Shown: piece after piece, positions 1 through 10,140 of the stretch
Position numbering within the stretch: position 1 is the stretch's first letter
Layout: every line of letters begins with the position of its first letter
Source of the DNA: Hyposmocoma kahamanoa
Lineage: Eukaryota; Arthropoda; Insecta; Lepidoptera; Cosmopterigidae
Direction of reading: 5' to 3'
Length of the DNA stretch: 64,000 nt
Assembly: GCF_003589595.1 (NCBI RefSeq)
Contig: NW_020653993.1
Span: 5,782,892 to 5,846,891, forward strand
Made by a program: the position numbers and the translations under genes
Notes under the pieces: model-generated
The model's database searches: none
Told to the model about the DNA's origin: nothing
The model's input: the letters and a program-made list of their open reading frames with translations, nothing else

Positions 1-1203
1 TTTCCGCGTCGTAGGAAAAAAATCGATAATGGGCATTGTTCACAATTTTTGACCAATACATATTAATTTTTTTTCGAAAATATAGACTATTTTAAGACAA
101 TAATTTGAATATTTTATCATTTCGTAGCTTACTTGCCTTGTTATGATTTTTTGAAAATTTTGCAAGTTATTTATTTGGTGACGTCATCAAGGGCTCTATA
201 AATGTTAACCTTTGCGGCTGGGAACTTTTAAAACATTGAATGGACATCTCTCAAAATGTCAAAAACTAAATTCTGACCAATAGATGTATTTCGTTACTTT
301 TTGTTCTCTTGTATTTCTTTAAAGTATTGGGGTTTTATCGTTCTACTATTTTCGCACGCAATTTTGTTTCTTCTTGTTTTATTTAGTGCAGTTATATGAC
401 CGACGGAATCAGGAACTTTATAAAAGCTGAATCCCGTAAATTGCCAAAAGTCGAAAGCGTCGTGCACGCTGAGTTAAGAGATACTTATAATGTAAAAATT
501 TAAAATGCAACGTAAAATTGTAATGTAAAATATTTGTAACTTAAAAAGGCTATGAAGTAAGATGAAAGCTATAGTGAAATGAAAACTTTATACAGCTGCT
601 GCGAATGAGATTAGTAGTAATCCTATATTAAAATGAATATTATAAATGTGACTAAATGCGTTATTGATTTCATAAATTTGATTAAACATTACTACTCATT
701 TGTTATTAAACAAAATCCCATTTGCCAGACCAGTGTGACCAACGGGAAACACTGGTTAAATGTATCTCGTGAGTGAGTAGTGATCTTATGTCAATTACGA
801 CAATTTCAAGTGCTATTTGCTATAAGTGAGAAATAAAATTATTATTAATTAGTAAGTATTTTATTTACTCCTTGATCTAAATAATAATTGACTTGAATCA
901 CACTTTTTTACCTTTCGACTGTTAATTTTTCGACTGAAAATTTCAATATCGAAATCATTTCAACATTTGAGTAACTGACTTTAAATACAGTGGCAGGTTT
1001 TTAATTTCTTTTAAATGAAAAGTGCAAATTAGATTTTTTTTAATTACCTATTTTCTATACTGATCAAAATCCTTATTGCAAGTTCAGTCTGAAAATTCCT
1101 TCATACTGAATCAATTTGTTTTGAATTAATATTGCTTAGACAATCATAGATACATATTGGGTTTTCTGAATATCTTTCTAACAATATGTTTTCTACTTTT
1201 TAG

Positions 1204-1342
1204 CACTGTTTTTGCCGTGTCCATAGTAAAGTTCATTTCGGATGTAGAACCAAACAGAGAAGGAGTAGCTGTTGAAGAAACTTCTCGAGAAGAAAATTTT
1301 TCAGCTGTCGTCCTAGCACTTGTTGTTTCCCTTATTCTATAA
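1204..1342 (+). other. Exon-like open segment with hydrophobic C-terminus, unidentified
   Basis: A pyrimidine-rich tract ending in TAG (1201-1203) looks like a 3' splice site. The frame that follows is open for about 45 codons, acidic in the middle, and ends in a hydrophobic tail (FSAVVLALVVSLIL) before TAA. The same frame also runs upstream to a TTG but has no ATG. I recognise no family. It could be a terminal exon or a chance open frame inside the surrounding repeat. Confidence 0.15.
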
Positions 1343-1462
1343 TTTGTACGCTTGTCAATCATTTTTACTTCACACTGTTTTGCAGCGTGTATCTAAAAAG
1401 TAGATTCGATACTTCTAAAGCAACCAACATGATTTTTGTTAAAAGAATGCTTCATAACATGA

Positions 1463-2563
1463 ATGCTTCTCATTAAAAAACTCGATAGGCTTGGTATTCG
1501 AGGTATCCAGCTTGATCTTTTTAAAAGTTACCTCATAGGTAGACGGCAGTGTGTCAGGATTGGTGATTGGACCAGCAACGAGCTGCCGCTTACATATGGC
1601 GTGCCACAGGGAAGTATCCTCGGCCCCACCTTATTCGTGGCGTATATAAATGATCTCTGTGAAATGCGTCTACATAACGGCTCTATTTTTACGTATGCCG
1701 ACGACACTGCTTTAGTTTTCTACGACAATTCTTGGGAGTCCGTGTTTAGTAACGCGCAGTTAGGCTTCAACACAATTTCTCAATGGCTTTCTAATAATCT
1801 TCTCACCCTAAATGTCGATAAAACTGTGTTTCTCCCGTTCTCACTTTCAAATCGTGGTCTCCCATCCTCCTCTTCATACTCTATAATTGCTCACTCGTGT
1901 TCTGGCTCCTCACTTAATTCCTGTCTCTGTCCTTCGTTAGTCCGCACTCACTGTATCAAGTACTTGGGTGTCCAGCTTGATAGCACCCTTTCCTATCGCT
2001 ATCATATTAATTGTCTTACCCAGAGGTTACGTAAATTAATTTTCATCTTCAAAAGTCTGCGTCATGTCGCAGACGTGAAGGTAATGAGAATTGTTTACTT
2101 GTCTCTCGTTCAATCTCTCACCTCTTACTGTATCACTGCTTGGGGTGGTTCGGCCAAGTCACATCTCCTTAAACTTGAACGCGCTCAACGTGCGTTACTC
2201 AAGGTGGGCTGGTGCCTCCCGTACAAACACCCTACTTCTAACCTCTATAAAACCTGCAATGTACTTTCAGTACGTCAACTTTTTATCCTCCAAATAGCTT
2301 TGACTACACATGCTCAATTTCCCTATGACCGTAACAAACTTTCCACCGGTCGACGCAAACACATCGTCTGCCCTTCAGTTTCAGTCTCTACTAGTTTAGC
2401 ACAGCGTCATTTTTACTCTCTGGGAGGATACCTATACAATAAGTTGAATAACATCCTCAATGTTCATCCCGAGTGCAGAGTGGAATGTAAAAAGCGTATA
2501 TGTGAGTGGCTATCTACCCTCGACTATGAGTCAACTGAAAAGATATTAACAGTACTCAAATAG
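1463..2563 (+). CDS. Non-LTR retrotransposon reverse transcriptase, C-terminal two-thirds
   Basis: The product would be an RNA-dependent DNA polymerase that copies the element's RNA at a nicked chromosomal target. The 366-codon frame holds the RT motifs in order: GVPQGSILGP at residues 46-55, the metal-binding FTYADD at 76-81, and the later LNVDKT and KYLGVQLD motifs. It then continues into the C-terminal region common to Jockey/CR1-like elements. The upstream part of the polymerase and the whole endonuclease are missing, so the ATG at 1463 is only an internal methionine and not a real start. The frame from there to the TAG stop is uninterrupted, so the insertion is fairly young, but it cannot act on its own. 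Family-level identity is firm; the clade is not. Confidence 0.9.
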   Translation: MLLIKKLDRLGIRGIQLDLFKSYLIGRRQCVRIGDWTSNELPLTYGVPQGSILGPTLFVAYINDLCEMRLHNGSIFTYADDTALVFYDNSWESVFSNAQLGFNTISQWLSNNLLTLNVDKTVFLPFSLSNRGLPSSSSYSIIAHSCSGSSLNSCLCPSLVRTHCIKYLGVQLDSTLSYRYHINCLTQRLRKLIFIFKSLRHVADVKVMRIVYLSLVQSLTSYCITAWGGSAKSHLLKLERAQRALLKVGWCLPYKHPTSNLYKTCNVLSVRQLFILQIALTTHAQFPYDRNKLSTGRRKHIVCPSVSVSTSLAQRHFYSLGGYLYNKLNNILNVHPECRVECKKRICEWLSTLDYESTEKILTVLK

Positions 2564-2572
2564 GTTTTATGT

Positions 2573-2579
2573 CACACAC

Positions 2580-2628
<49 letters not shown>
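2573..2628. repeat. (CA)n microsatellite
   Basis: Nearly pure CA dinucleotide tract directly after the RT stop codon, within the 3' untranslated region of the LINE. Confidence 0.95.
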
Positions 2629-2630
<2 letters not shown>

Positions 2631-3035
2631 CACTTACAGGCACACATACTTACAAACATTTCCAAAACTTTTTACTTTATTTTGTTTTGTTTTGTTTTAT
2701 TTCATTTAGGTTTATTTCATTTTATTTCTATTGTTTTGTTTTATTTTGATTTTGTTTGATTGTTTGTTTGTTTGTTTGTTTGATGTCCTTTTGAACATAA
2801 ATTTTAGTTTCAATTATACATCAAGAGGGATCGAGCCTGGTGATCTGTAACACGGGTTTTCAACCCAGTACAGACTCCAGCTCTCACTAAAGAACTTGTA
2901 CTTTGATTTTGTAACAAAATTTGTTATACTTCTTCTTTTTTGAGAGAAATAAAGCATATTGTATTGTATTGTATTGTAACACAAGAATAACGATATAACT
3001 AAATAAACTTTACAAGTAATGTATAAGTCGGAGAC

Positions 3036-3563
3036 TTATTGGGGACTACACAAACTCTCCATGTTTTCTTTTTTTGCTGTTAAGCTGGTACTAGGTTGGA
3101 GTAGCAGTTTTTGTAATTCACTGTCTATTGATTCACTTGGATGCTGAAAACATATTATTATTAGCTTTATATAGTATACAATAGGCAAATTTACAATCAT
3201 ACAAATCAAACTGTTGAACTCATATCTCATTTAACATACTAATATTGCGCAGCTTGACTGTGCGTTTGAGTTTTGTTCATATTTCATAATTTTCACTTTC
3301 AAACAGATCACCAAATCTTCGGTTGGCTACAAAACTAATAGAATATTATCACTTCGGATATTTCACATTAGTACTAACAGTGAAAAGAAAGACAAAGTGT
3401 TGTTTTATACAGGTTTATCAACTTACTTCAAAGTGATCATCACAACAATAAATAGTGTAAACTTTGAACTATTGCAATTTTCTCTAATATGAACAAAGAT
3501 CTTGTTTGGGTTATTTATTGAACCACTCTCGTAGGTATGAACAAAGCACTTTCTGTATTCCAT
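3036..3563 (-). pseudogene. Broken THAP-like zinc-finger gene, two exon-like pieces
   Basis: On the minus strand an ATG at 3563 opens a frame starting MEYRKCFV and containing NPNKIFVHI. This resembles the start of insect THAP domains, a C2CH DNA-binding finger found in host proteins and in P- and Kolobok-type transposases. The piece ends in CCDDHFE directly before GTAAGT, a consensus 5' splice site (GT at 3425-3426). That ending is in a different frame from the ATG, so there is a net frameshift. A tyrosine also sits where the second zinc-binding cysteine is expected. A second piece (3143 down to 3036) follows a TTTTCAG acceptor and encodes 35 residues ending in SLCSPQ and TAA, phase-compatible with the donor. 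The THAP reading is inference from the motif pattern. Further exons may be missing. Confidence 0.45.
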
Positions 3564-3910
3564 AGCTGTGTTATATTTGATATTTTGTTATATTTCATGG
3601 CTGTGTTATATTTGATATTTTGTCTCCCGGCAGCGAAATTAAAAGTTGCAAAGATAGTAAGGTTATGTTTACAAACGCGAAGTGACGTTTCAATTTTTTA
3701 TTTTTGACAAAACATTATAGAGCCACTGATGACGTCATTGAATGTCAAACAAGGTCAACATTATTTTTTAAAATATAAAGAATCTGAACGTAATATTGAC
3801 AAATACATAGAAAATATTAATCAGCAACCTCGAAATGGATTTTGAAATAGAGAGTTTGAAAAAAAATTAACAATGCCCATTGGTACGAGCTTGAAAATTA
3901 ATTACATCAC

Positions 3911-4214
3911 ATTTTTTTAATTTTTTGTAATATCAAGTCCATAACAGTTGTAGTGCCACTCAGAGCTTTAAATCGGAAAGATCTGATGGGCACTGACACT
4001 GCGCCTGTCAACCTGAGACATAAGTTGACAAGTTCCATATGCCTGTAATTGCATCAACACCCTTAATCTTCAAAACCGGAACGCAGTAATGCTCACATTG
4101 CTGCTTGGCGGCAGAAATAGATAAGGTGGCAGTATTTTTTATTTGTACTTTCCTGGACGAACACTTTCAGAAGAGCTCTACTGGTTAGTAGCAGTAGAGC
4201 TCCTTCTGAAAGAG
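3911..4214 (-). repeat. Family A repeat with internal deletion, ending in an inverted 5' tip
   Basis: Minus-strand family A copy (family described at 25953-26268). Its A-rich 3' end (3911-3936) is joined directly to the CCATAACAG segment, so about 45 bp is missing. At the other end the 5' tip (GAGCTCTACTG, about 4173-4183) is followed after five bases by an inverted copy of the same tip (4185-4214), forming a snap-back. Confidence 0.75.
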
Positions 4215-6045
4215 AAAAATATTATCTACAAGCATACATAGAAAACATATGAATCCTGAAGGACACGGCAACATAGGAATAGCAGGAGATCTATAACGTT
4301 AATATAGAAATTTATCGTGTAGAAATTGTAGCAGTGTGTAGTTACTTTTATTAATAAGGGTGTTTTTTAATTGCTAACGAATTTATTTGCTTTATTTTCT
4401 TGTTTTATGTCAAGAATTTAATGTAATTTCAGATAGATTAAATCTCATTTCATTACCATTGTTCTTCAGTATCAACATGGCACCAACAGATAATATTAAA
4501 CTCCATTCTACGGTGTTGCCATGTCCATGTAATCAGAATAAAAAATGGACGTTTGGGTTAGTACATTTTTATTACAGTTTAATTAAGCGATTTAAGTCTC
4601 AAAAGTCTCGATATTTCTGAGACTTAAATCATCAAGCTCGATTCTCGAAAATGAAAAAGAATTATTGAGACTCTTTAGGTTTTCGAGGCCGAGATTCTCG
4701 GTACAGAAACTCTAATTCCTATTGAAGCGCAGAATAGCGCCTTAAAATATTATGCTAAATAATTATACAAATTTCTAACCCGTTTTTTCGCGTTCAAAGC
4801 CTTCTCTTAATCCATAGTTTTATTTTTGGTACTGCTAGTCCCAGATGTTTATTAATACATTGTTTAATTCGAAAATTATTTCAACTGCGGCAATAGAAAA
4901 ACTAATTTATAGAACAATTAGCTTTGGAATTTATCGAAGTACAATCGATAATTATTTTAATAAAAAATAGTAAAATGGCAAGACGAGCGGCAGTGATGGT
5001 ACGGGTATTCGAGTGTTTGGATGGAGGAGCTGTATAACCGAGGTAAGTTTTTGTTTCTTAAAATATTAGTATTGTAGTAATATAAGAAACTATCTGTATG
5101 TAGTCAATATGGTTACTTATCACAAGCTAGAAGCATGGTTTACAGAATTTTGTTTCTCCGAAAACCTTTAGATTTTTATTGAATAGATTTTGTTTCATTT
5201 GCCCGAAAACACGTTATGGTTTCTTTCATTTCACTATTTAATGTTTCACTATTTTGACATATTGACAAGTTATTCGTTTCCCGATTTTTATTTCCCCAAC
5301 AAACCGGTTTTTGGTCAAAACCAATGTATCTAATTGAATATTTTTATTTTGTAAAAAAAAGATATCCATGATACATTTGTGTTATATTATTTCTTACTTA
5401 TTACAGATATTAAAAGTATTAGGACGTGTCACACAACACAATTACGCGTCAAATTAAAGCACCTTGCATCTTTAGAAAATATGGTAAACGAGATGCAAGT
5501 TAATCTGATCGAGTTGTAGTCGCTCGTTTGGCTCGTTTGGATCGTGCTGCTTTTTCATATATTAACCTAACCTAAACCCACACCACTGTTTTTAAATTAC
5601 ATTTCAGATGACATCAAAAACATAGCACAATGGTACGATGAAAATTACGTAAGTGGACTTGCTGTGCACCAGCAAAGTACAGTTGAGAATTTTGGAGCTG
5701 TACGGTAAAATTGTATGGCGGTATAATGTTATCTAAGAATAATAATTTTGTCGAAATGAATTTTCAGCAATCTAAATTATATGGAAAACAGACAGTATAA
5801 CGAACATAATTAACTTCTGCCCAAAGAATACGTATATGTAATAATTATTCTAATAATAGGTTTTCGGACAAATGATACTTCTGCTGTAAGACATTTCTGT
5901 GTTGCAAATTTGTACCAAAACTGTCGTCGCACTAATGAAAAAAAATCAAACCGTTTTCGGAGTAATGACATTCGGAATAAAGAAATTCGATGTTGTGATA
6001 GGTTACCAGTTAATATACAGGCAATGTGATTTATTCATCTTTTTA
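4215..6045. other. AT-rich stretch without a supported gene
   Basis: I see no coding region or repeat I can name. Short open frames lack motifs. CCTAACCTAA near 5568 is too short to be called telomeric. Confidence 0.5.
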
Positions 6046-6352
6046 TTTAGTAGTAGTACAGCTTCTTGTGAAAGAGTACATCCTACCACCTTAGTACTGC
6101 CACCTTATCTATTTCTGTCGCCAAGCAATAATGTCAGCATTACTGTATTCCGTTTTTGACGGGTAAGGGTGCTGAAATTACAGGCACATAGGACTTGTCA
6201 TCTTATGTCTCAGGGTGACGGGCGCAATGGCCATGCGCCCCAGATCTTTGCGATTTAAAGCCCTGAGTGGCACGGCAACTGTTATGGACAGGCATGTAGC
6301 TTACAATCAGGCGCACGACTTGTCCGTCCCGTCACTTAATATTATAAAAAAT
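6046..6352 (+). repeat. Family A repeat, near full length
   Basis: Starts with the GTAGTACAGCTTCTTG version of the 5' tip and ends at TATTATAAAAAATAT, the expected A-rich 3' end. About 12 bases (CTACCACCTTAG) are inserted near the 5' end. Confidence 0.85.
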
Positions 6353-6655
6353 ATATACATATATATTTATTGCAAAAGGCATACAAGGAAATTTACAATT
6401 AAAAACACAATAGAATTTCTCACCAAACTGTGAAAGCAGTATGTTGGTGACGTCACAATCACAAAACTATAGTATACCACCATAAAACTATAGTACGTGT
6501 ACATTTATCAAAACCATTGTAGACTAACTAAAATTACACGCTTTCAAGAAGTATCAATTTTAATTTAGTCTTAAAGTGAATTTACATAACAATTTTCTGC
6601 CTCCCAAGAAATTTAATTTATTAAATATAATTGGCAAGAAACGTTTACATTTAAG

Positions 6656-6923
6656 TTAAAAATAAATTTTCCCATCTTTTACTGTAGCTAGCTCCTTTAA
6701 AAGACCGAGGTCACAAAGTGGAGTCTTGGTAACCGTTGATAGGTTGTATATTCTTATTAATTGGGTCTTGATTAAAAAAAGACAGGCGACGAAATGGAAA
6801 CTTTTTAATAATTCCAAAATTGTTTTGTCTGTAAACGGTTTAATTCTAGCCTGATTCGCGAACAACTGTTTAATGGTTTTTTGTGGCGTGTCAATTCGTT
6901 CAAATACAGAAAGCGGTATTGCT
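6656..6923 (-). other. Unidentified open frame, about 89 codons
   Basis: The minus-strand frame can be read from about 6923, where CTGCAG could be a splice acceptor, to TAA at 6656. It includes AIPLSVFERI and KPFTDKTILELLKSFHF and has a protein-like composition without a clear start codon. A family A copy begins about 25 bp upstream and may have cut it off. I cannot assign a family. It may be an orphan exon or an old element fragment. Confidence 0.25.
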
Positions 6924-6947
6924 CGACACTGCAGCTTTTATAATTTT

Positions 6948-7246
6948 TTTCTTTTTTTAATAATATAAAGTGATTTGACGAACAAGTCGTGCGCCTTGTG
7001 GTAAGCTACACGCCTGTTTATAACAGTTGCAATGCCACTCAGATATTTAAATCGCAAAGATCTGAGGGGCACTGCCACTGCGCCCGTCACACTGAGACAT
7101 AAGTTGACAAATCCCATGTGCCTGTACTTTCACCGGCATACCCTTCAAAACCGGAACACAGTAATGCTGTTATTACTGCTGAGCGATAGAAATAGGTACG
7201 GTGGCAGTAGTAACCTGGACGATCACAAGGAGCTCTACAGCTACGA
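6948..7246 (-). repeat. Family A repeat, near full length
   Basis: Minus-strand copy with its A-rich end at 6948-6970 (seen as poly-T on the plus strand) and its 5' tip (GGAGCTCTAC) near 7240. Confidence 0.85.
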
Positions 7247-7281
7247 AGACGAACATTTCTACCACCTCTGTGATTTAAAAA

Positions 7282-7438
7282 TTCCAAATATAATTTTTAT
7301 TTATTTTATCAAGTGACGGAACAAGTCTTGTGGTAAACGACAAGCCTGTTCACAGCAGTTGCAGCGCTACTCAGAGCTTAAATCGCAAAGGTTCGAAGGG
7401 CACTGCCACTGCGCCCGTTACCCTGACACATAAGACTT
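7282..7438 (-). repeat. Family A repeat, 5'-truncated
   Basis: Second minus-strand copy only about 35 bp after the previous one. It covers the A-rich end through the CACTGCCACTGCGCCCGT segment and stops at ACACATAAG, a typical 5' truncation. Confidence 0.75.
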
Positions 7439-8564
7439 TTATGCCCTGAGAGAGGCGAGAAGCTAAAACATATAATAACAATGACAATTTTAACATTGAA
7501 ACCACACGCAAAATAGACGCCTCGGCGTCGAGTTGCGGATACCAGCCCGTTACACCAAGTAAAGAAAGAAAGAATAGATATTTGTTTGGTCTCGTTACAA
7601 AAAAGAAAATAAAGTATATTAAAACTTAAACTAAATATATATACAGAGAACCAAAAAGATCACCACTCAGCATGTGCCGGGCTGCTAGGAAAACAGACCA
7701 GCGCTGATATTCTGTGGCCAAACAAGATAGGATGGAGGAGGAAGACAGGAAATCAAACGAGATAGGAGGACGAGGAGGAAGACAGGAAAGGAAACAGAAT
7801 GAACGCCACTACAATACATTTTGGAAACATGAACATATAAAAACATCAACATGACATAATAAAAAATATATAGATTTTGAAACATCACAATATTTTAACA
7901 TTTGCGGCACTTAAGAAACTACACAAAACAAAAAAACACCAAAAAAAACTATTTTACTTAAAAATACCCCACTCGTCATACCTCTTTTGATTTTCTGTTA
8001 AATACGATTTAAAATTACGCTTGAACATGGTATTGAAACCAGTTTCCCTGTTCCTATCATTTTTCCTACAAACACAAGTTATGTTGAGTGCTTTATCCCC
8101 CAAAACGTTGCTATCTAGAAATCTGTTTATAAGTGCAAACGAAAGCATTACAAGAAAAAAGTAGTTTTAAAAGCAGAGTTTACCTAAGTTATTACAATAT
8201 AAATTATGGCTTGGCCACTATCCAGGAGCTCCATATAGCTTAGCATTTGGGTAATCACACTTTGGTAAGTGCAATTTATAGATAGTATAAGTAAGTTTTA
8301 AATAGATTAAGTAGAGTGTGGTACTATCTGCGAAATCAACGCGTGACCACTAATGGTTATTTTTCAGTGAAGCGGCTACTGACAGCTTTCTTGATCTTGC
8401 CAACTAATGGCAACGGTTTTCACTAAATTGTTTGAATGTGTTTTTTGTATCGAACATAAAATGCATGCCCTGCAGGAGACCTGTAAGCGTCAGTTCAGAT
8501 GACAAAAATTTAACATGCGTTTTCAAATCGCGCGTCTTGAAATAAAGATGGCGACATCCCGTGT
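7439..8564. other. Stretch without a supported gene; short direct duplication at 7725-7798
   Basis: Within this stretch AGATAGGA followed by a GGAGGAAGACAGGAAA unit occurs twice in tandem at about 7725-7798 (period near 36). The rest shows nothing I can name. Confidence 0.4.
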
Positions 8565-9036
8565 ATTTTTTTTTTTTTTTTTTTTTTTATACCTGACAGG
8601 CAAATGACTCCTCTCCACCTGATGTTAAGTGGAAAGTGGTATCCAAACGCGAAGGAACCTAGTGCAGCGATGGAATTCTCACTGCACTAGCCGCCTCCAC
8701 CCTGCCTGCCTACAATATGCCTCTTCACGCCTCGTTTGAAGGACCCCATATCATAAGAGGGAGGGAAGACATGTGCCGGAAGGGAGTTCCATTTGTCAAC
8801 AGTGCGGCAGAGAAAGGAGCCACCGAACCTTTTAGTACGCGATGGAATGCGGCAGGTAGTGAAACGGTGACTACGAAGGCCAGCACGCGTGCTTCTGAGG
8901 AGGAACGGGGAAGGGGGGATGAGGTTGAACAGCTCCTCAGAGCACTCACCATGGTACATGCGGTAAAAGGCGCTAAGCGATGCAACATCTCTACGCAGTT
9001 GCAGAGGTTCAAGGTGTGATGAGACCTCTGTGTATT
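8565..9036 (-). pseudogene. Non-LTR retrotransposon fragment, RT C-terminus and poly-A end
   Basis: The plus strand shows a T run at about 8569-8588, the poly-A tail of a minus-strand LINE. Reading away from it, the minus strand encodes LEPLQLRRDVASLSAFYR, then YHGECSEELFNLIPPSPF and WNSLPAHVFP, the C-terminal region of a LINE polyprotein abundant in Lepidoptera. The frame is open over this piece to the stop near 8687. The 5' end is cut near 9036. No RT catalytic motifs remain, so it is inactive. Confidence 0.85.
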
Positions 9037-9364
9037 TCGTGACCCAGTGTTTTTTTTAAAGAGACCTATCAATAGTTGATTCATTATCAAAGCATCAAAA
9101 AAGCTTGAGTTCAGCCTGTAGAAGCTGGGGTTATAAAGTTGATATAGGTTATGTTTATAACAATGTCCTGTATTTAGCTTCAGATGTTCCCAAAAATAAT
9201 AAACAACTTCCTGAATATTATAAAATCTACCAAACTCTGCCACATTTAATACAACGTTAACATGTTCTGTTGCAATGAAAATTCATAAAAATTAAATCTG
9301 CCCAAAAGGCAAAAATACGCCATAAATGGTCACACTGTCTCAAACTGGGTCAAACGTCCCTTTG

Positions 9365-9655
9365 CTAACTTTCATTTAAATTTAAATTTAAACACTGTGT
9401 TTTGTTTTTTATTTTATGTCATTACTGTTTAATAGATTATTTGAATTGGTATTGTATAGCTTTAATATTTGATGTGTGTACTATAAAATAACCAATGTTT
9501 TAGGCAGGTAAACATTCCATCATTCTTAAAATGAAACGTACGTGCTAGAACATTACCTAATCAACGGTCCAACTGAATCAATTGCGTTGTGTTCTTCCAT
9601 TTATTTTAATTATATTGTTTTACAATTTCTTTATTCCTAACTTTTAAAAATATAT
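9365..9655 (+). repeat. Dispersed repeat family D, copy 1
   Basis: About 270 bp align directly with 60018-60290. Shared blocks include GTGTGTACTA, CTGAATCAATTGCGTTGTGT and TTCTTCCAT. Both copies continue toward a TTGGG(T/G)CAGCTTTCGC motif, seen here at 9654 and at 60974. Class unknown. Confidence 0.7.
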
Positions 9656-9835
9656 TGGGTCAGCTTTCGCCATCCTTCTTTATATATTTTACATACACTC
9701 GTATTCCGCGTTCAGAGGAAATACACCAAAATACTCGTCACCGCTGCATACGCGCCTTTAGAATTATCAGTGCTGACAGTATACCTGTTCAGAGGACTCG
9801 CGTTATGATTCACTGTAAGTACTTGCGTATACAAG

Positions 9836-9994
9836 CGTTGCCATTTGTCATCTGTAGGGCTAGCATGACGGGACACAACTTGCGAGGGAGCAACATACAG
9901 CGCCAAATCTCTGTTCGAGAAAAGCACGCGCTTTATGTCGCTTTCGCGCAAGTCGCGCCCTGTCGTGTTAGCCCTACTGAACGTTCCAACGCGC
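9836..9994. repeat. Foldback element (hairpin of about 160 bp)
   Basis: GTAGGGCTAGCATGACG at 9854 is the diverged complement of the sequence ending GTTAGCCCTAC at 9977. The arms (about 50 bp of clear pairing) extend outward to GCGTTG at about 9834 and CAACGC near 9994. The centre holds CAAATCTCTGTTCGAG. Open frames here are products of the palindrome and are not genes. Confidence 0.7.
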
Positions 9995-10061
9995 GTCAAC
10001 CCGCGTCGCCGCTGAACCTAGCGTATTTGGTTCCGCTGAAAAAAAAAACAATAGAGGCGAT

Positions 10062-10140
10062 TTACATCCGGAAAAATAGTTCCAATTCCGATCTGTAACA
10101 ATCGCGAAATTCTAAGAACTCTATGTACATATAAGAATAA
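10062..10140 (+). repeat. Family B fragment
   Basis: TCCGGAAAAATAGTTCC, then GTAACAATCGCGAAA and TAAGAACTC, match the segments seen at 48920-48982 and 46659-46704. Confidence 0.6.

Larger units (their letters stand above)
1435..2978 (+). mobile_element. 5'-truncated non-LTR retrotransposon with 3' tail
   Basis: The element consists of a reverse-transcriptase reading frame (1463-2563), a simple-repeat-rich 3' region with CA and TTTTG/TTTG tracts, an AATAAA at 2948-2953 and a terminal TATTG-type tail at 2957-2978. Missing 5' sequence plus a short tandem tail is the usual product of target-primed reverse transcription. The coding frame is broken just upstream of 1463 (TGA directly before the ATG), although related codons seem to continue in another frame, so the true 5' limit is approximate. 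The clade (Jockey/CR1-like) is not settled. Confidence 0.85.
28..3881. mobile_element. Inverted-repeat-bounded element, possibly a decayed THAP-type DNA transposon
   Basis: The outer parts of this 3.85-kb stretch mirror each other. AATGGGCATTGTT lies at 28-40 and its complement at 3869-3881. A second block, with TGACGTCATCA followed by GGCTCTATAA, lies at 179-206 and its complement at 3711-3737. The spacing from tip to inner block is nearly the same on both sides (about 151 and 144 bp), as expected for old diverged terminal inverted repeats. No convincing target duplication is visible. Inside are a truncated LINE (1435-2978) and a broken THAP-like gene on the minus strand (3036-3563), which may be the original cargo. 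That link is inference. Confidence 0.45.

Noticed and set aside
5565..5580. CCTAACCTAA resembling insect telomere repeats
   Set aside because: Only two units, no array; such short runs are common by chance.
7032..7316. 94-codon open frame and its opposite-strand shadow
   Set aside because: It lies inside a family A repeat; the same frame is broken in other copies.
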